Below, piece after piece: positions 63,003 through 64,000 of a stretch of 64,000 nucleotides of DNA (the first letter of the stretch is position 1; each line of letters opens with the position of its first letter). This stretch comes from Buchananella hordeovulneris (lineage in GTDB: Bacteria; Actinomycetota; Actinomycetes; Actinomycetales; Actinomycetaceae), in assembly GCF_001907235.1 (NCBI RefSeq), contig NZ_MQVS01000008.1, positions 1 to 64,000 on the forward strand. The letters run 5' to 3'. Made by a program: the position numbers and the translations under genes. The notes beneath the pieces are model-generated. The model did not search any database and was not told the DNA's origin. It saw nothing but the letters and a program-made list of their open reading frames with translations.

Positions 63003-63766
63003 ATCGAGTTGGAATGCATGGTGTGAACCAGCCTCAGGCGCCGCGGCATCGGCGCCGCGGCACGGTCTCCGCAGTAGCCACGTTTTTCGGGTTCTTGGGC
63101 GAGTTGCTCCTGACCGCGGGGGCGCTGCTGGGCCTGTTTGTGGTGTGGCAACTGCACTGGACCAGCTACCTGGCGCAGAGTTCGATGGCGGCGGGGGTCG
63201 CCCAGTTTGAGAAAGCGGCACCCCCGAAAGTGGACAAGGTGGTGGCGCCCGAGGTCGTTAAACGTGACACGCCGCCCCCGGTCGGGGCGGTGCCCGGCAT
63301 GGACGAGATCTTCGGCACCCTGCACGTGCCCCGTTGGGACCACATGGAGATCCCCATCGCCGAGGGCACCGAGGCCACGGTTTTGGACCAGGGGTGGGCC
63401 GGGCACTACCCAGACACCCAGGCCCCCGGCGACGTCGGCAACTTTGCGGTGGCCGGCCACCGGCAGACCTGGGGTCACAATTTCCGCCGGGTGCATGAGC
63501 TGGAGGTGGGCGATCCCATCATCGTGGAGACGGCCGACGCCTGGCTTGTCTACAAGATGACCAGTTACGAGATCGTGTTGCCCGAGCAGGTGGAGGTGGT
63601 GGCCCCGGTGCCGAACCAACCGGACCAGACCCCCACCAAGCGCCTGCTGACGATGACTACGTGTGACCCCGAATGGGGCAACTCGCATAGGTATATCGTC
63701 TACTCCGAGTTTGATCACTGGGTGCCGCGCAGCGAGGGTGTGCCGCCCGAATTGAAGGGAGCCTGA
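62999..63766 (+). CDS. srtE: Class E sortase
   Basis: The 255-residue membrane-anchored transpeptidase attaches LAXTG-type proteins to the cell wall. It has one N-terminal transmembrane segment (FFGFLGELLLTAGALLGLFVVW), then the sortase core with catalytic His in VAGHRQTWG, Cys in MTTCDPEWGNSHRY and Arg in NSHRYIVYSEF. GTG at 62999 overlaps the DUF881 stop; ATG at 63014 is the alternative. Its LAXTG substrates should lie elsewhere in the genome. Confidence 0.9.
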   Translation: MNRVGMHGVNQPQAPRHRRRGTVSAVATFFGFLGELLLTAGALLGLFVVWQLHWTSYLAQSSMAAGVAQFEKAAPPKVDKVVAPEVVKRDTPPPVGAVPGMDEIFGTLHVPRWDHMEIPIAEGTEATVLDQGWAGHYPDTQAPGDVGNFAVAGHRQTWGHNFRRVHELEVGDPIIVETADAWLVYKMTSYEIVLPEQVEVVAPVPNQPDQTPTKRLLTMTTCDPEWGNSHRYIVYSEFDHWVPRSEGVPPELKGA

Positions 63767-63767
63767 C

Positions 63768-63923
63768 GTGTACGCTGCCTTATTTCGCTTGCTGCCCGGC
63801 CCGAAGTGGTTCAAGGCCATCGAGTTCCTGCTGCTGTTGGCAGGCGTGATCTTCGTGCTCTTCACGTGGGTGTTTCCGTGGGCATACGTCTACTTCGGCC
63901 TGTCTGAGCAGACGGTGAGCTGA
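63768..63923 (+). CDS. Small membrane protein between sortase and pabA/trpG
   Basis: The 51-residue protein reads MYAALFRLLPGPKWFKAIEF followed by a hydrophobic segment and VYFGLSEQTVS. The type is conserved in this position in actinobacteria but has no assigned function. GTG at 63768 follows GAAGGGAG; the TGA overlaps the next gene's ATG. Confidence 0.75.
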   Translation: MYAALFRLLPGPKWFKAIEFLLLLAGVIFVLFTWVFPWAYVYFGLSEQTVS

Positions 63924-64000
63924 TGGCCACCCGCATCTTGGTCGTCGATAACTACGATTCCTTCGTCTACACCATCGTCGGCTATCTTGAGCAGCTCGGT
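63923..64000 (+). CDS. Anthranilate/aminodeoxychorismate synthase glutamine amidotransferase (partial)
   Basis: The first 26 codons (MATRILVVDNYDSFVYTIVG then YLEQLG) match TrpG/PabA-type glutamine amidotransferases, which supply ammonia for chorismate amination. The gene runs off the window. The ATG overlaps the previous stop (TGATG). The choice between pabA and trpG cannot be made from this fragment. Confidence 0.85.
   Translation, partial: MATRILVVDNYDSFVYTIVGYLEQLG

Overview
The window is high-GC DNA from an actinobacterium (Actinomycetota), and it contains the chromosomal replication origin. The core order is parB-parA-rsmG-khpB-yidC-yidD-rnpA-rpmH on the minus strand, then dnaA-dnaN-recF-dciA-gyrB-gyrA-DUF3566-tRNA-Ile-tRNA-Ala on the plus strand. 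The cluster crgA-DUF881-sortase E-small membrane protein-pabA/trpG ends the window. This is the classic actinobacterial origin arrangement. The DUF6318-type lipoprotein, the LysN-type aminotransferase and the ddl beside parAB suggest an Actinomycetaceae-like host; the family assignment is inference.

Layout. 1-1450: a complete IS3-family (IS150-like) element. 1480-3403: a two-gene AAA-ATPase/RloB-TOPRIM cassette of anti-phage type, with the debris of a second copy just upstream (about 3500-3680). 3684-6847: a lipoprotein, an aminotransferase and a D-Ala-D-Ala ligase. 6909-12188: about 5.3 kb without a credible gene, carrying eleven perfect parS palindromes (GTTTCACGTGAAAC) among degenerate tandem repeats. 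It lies directly downstream of a parB whose protein has an unusually long linker. This centromere-like array is the most remarkable feature here. 12238-17946: the parAB / membrane insertion / RNase P block. 17947-20026: dnaA with its flanking DnaA-box regions (oriC), including a perfect 22-bp AT-rich palindrome. 20027-28403: replication and topoisomerase genes; recF appears to start at CTG.

28486-29600: two tRNAs, the small protein DLW-39, then a gene-poor repeat-rich stretch with two copies of a ~71-bp MITE-like element (third copy near 49.0 kb). 29810-43565: an accessory region. It holds a rifampicin-phosphotransferase-like enzyme facing a TetR regulator across twin 16-bp operators, an ABC exporter whose ATPase is frameshifted, and duplicated debris of that cassette. 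It also holds an ECF42 sigma factor with its DGPF partner and a matching promoter, a membrane NERD-like protein, an HdeA-like lipoprotein, a PdaC-like polysaccharide deacetylase and a ROK regulator. 43630-48926: an alpha-galactoside utilisation operon (GH36 alpha-galactosidase, binding protein, two permeases, no ATPase) with an apparently leaderless promoter. 49087-51285: LLM oxidoreductase, cupin and methyltransferase. 51438-53498: a secreted amidase with three CWB2 repeats. 53587-58263: a YtfQ-YtfR-YtfT-YjfF-type furanose ABC transporter with an operator placed inside its promoter spacer. 58804-64000: an LEA-like membrane protein, cyclophilin, rhomboid protease, a DnaA-box triplet, and the crgA-to-pabA cluster.

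How parts fit: ParA, ParB and the parS array would organise and segregate the origin lying only 6-8 kb away. The two sugar systems and the secreted envelope enzymes suggest a host- or plant-polymer-associated heterotroph. The accessory blocks show repeated duplication and partial deletion, so this side of the origin has been structurally active.
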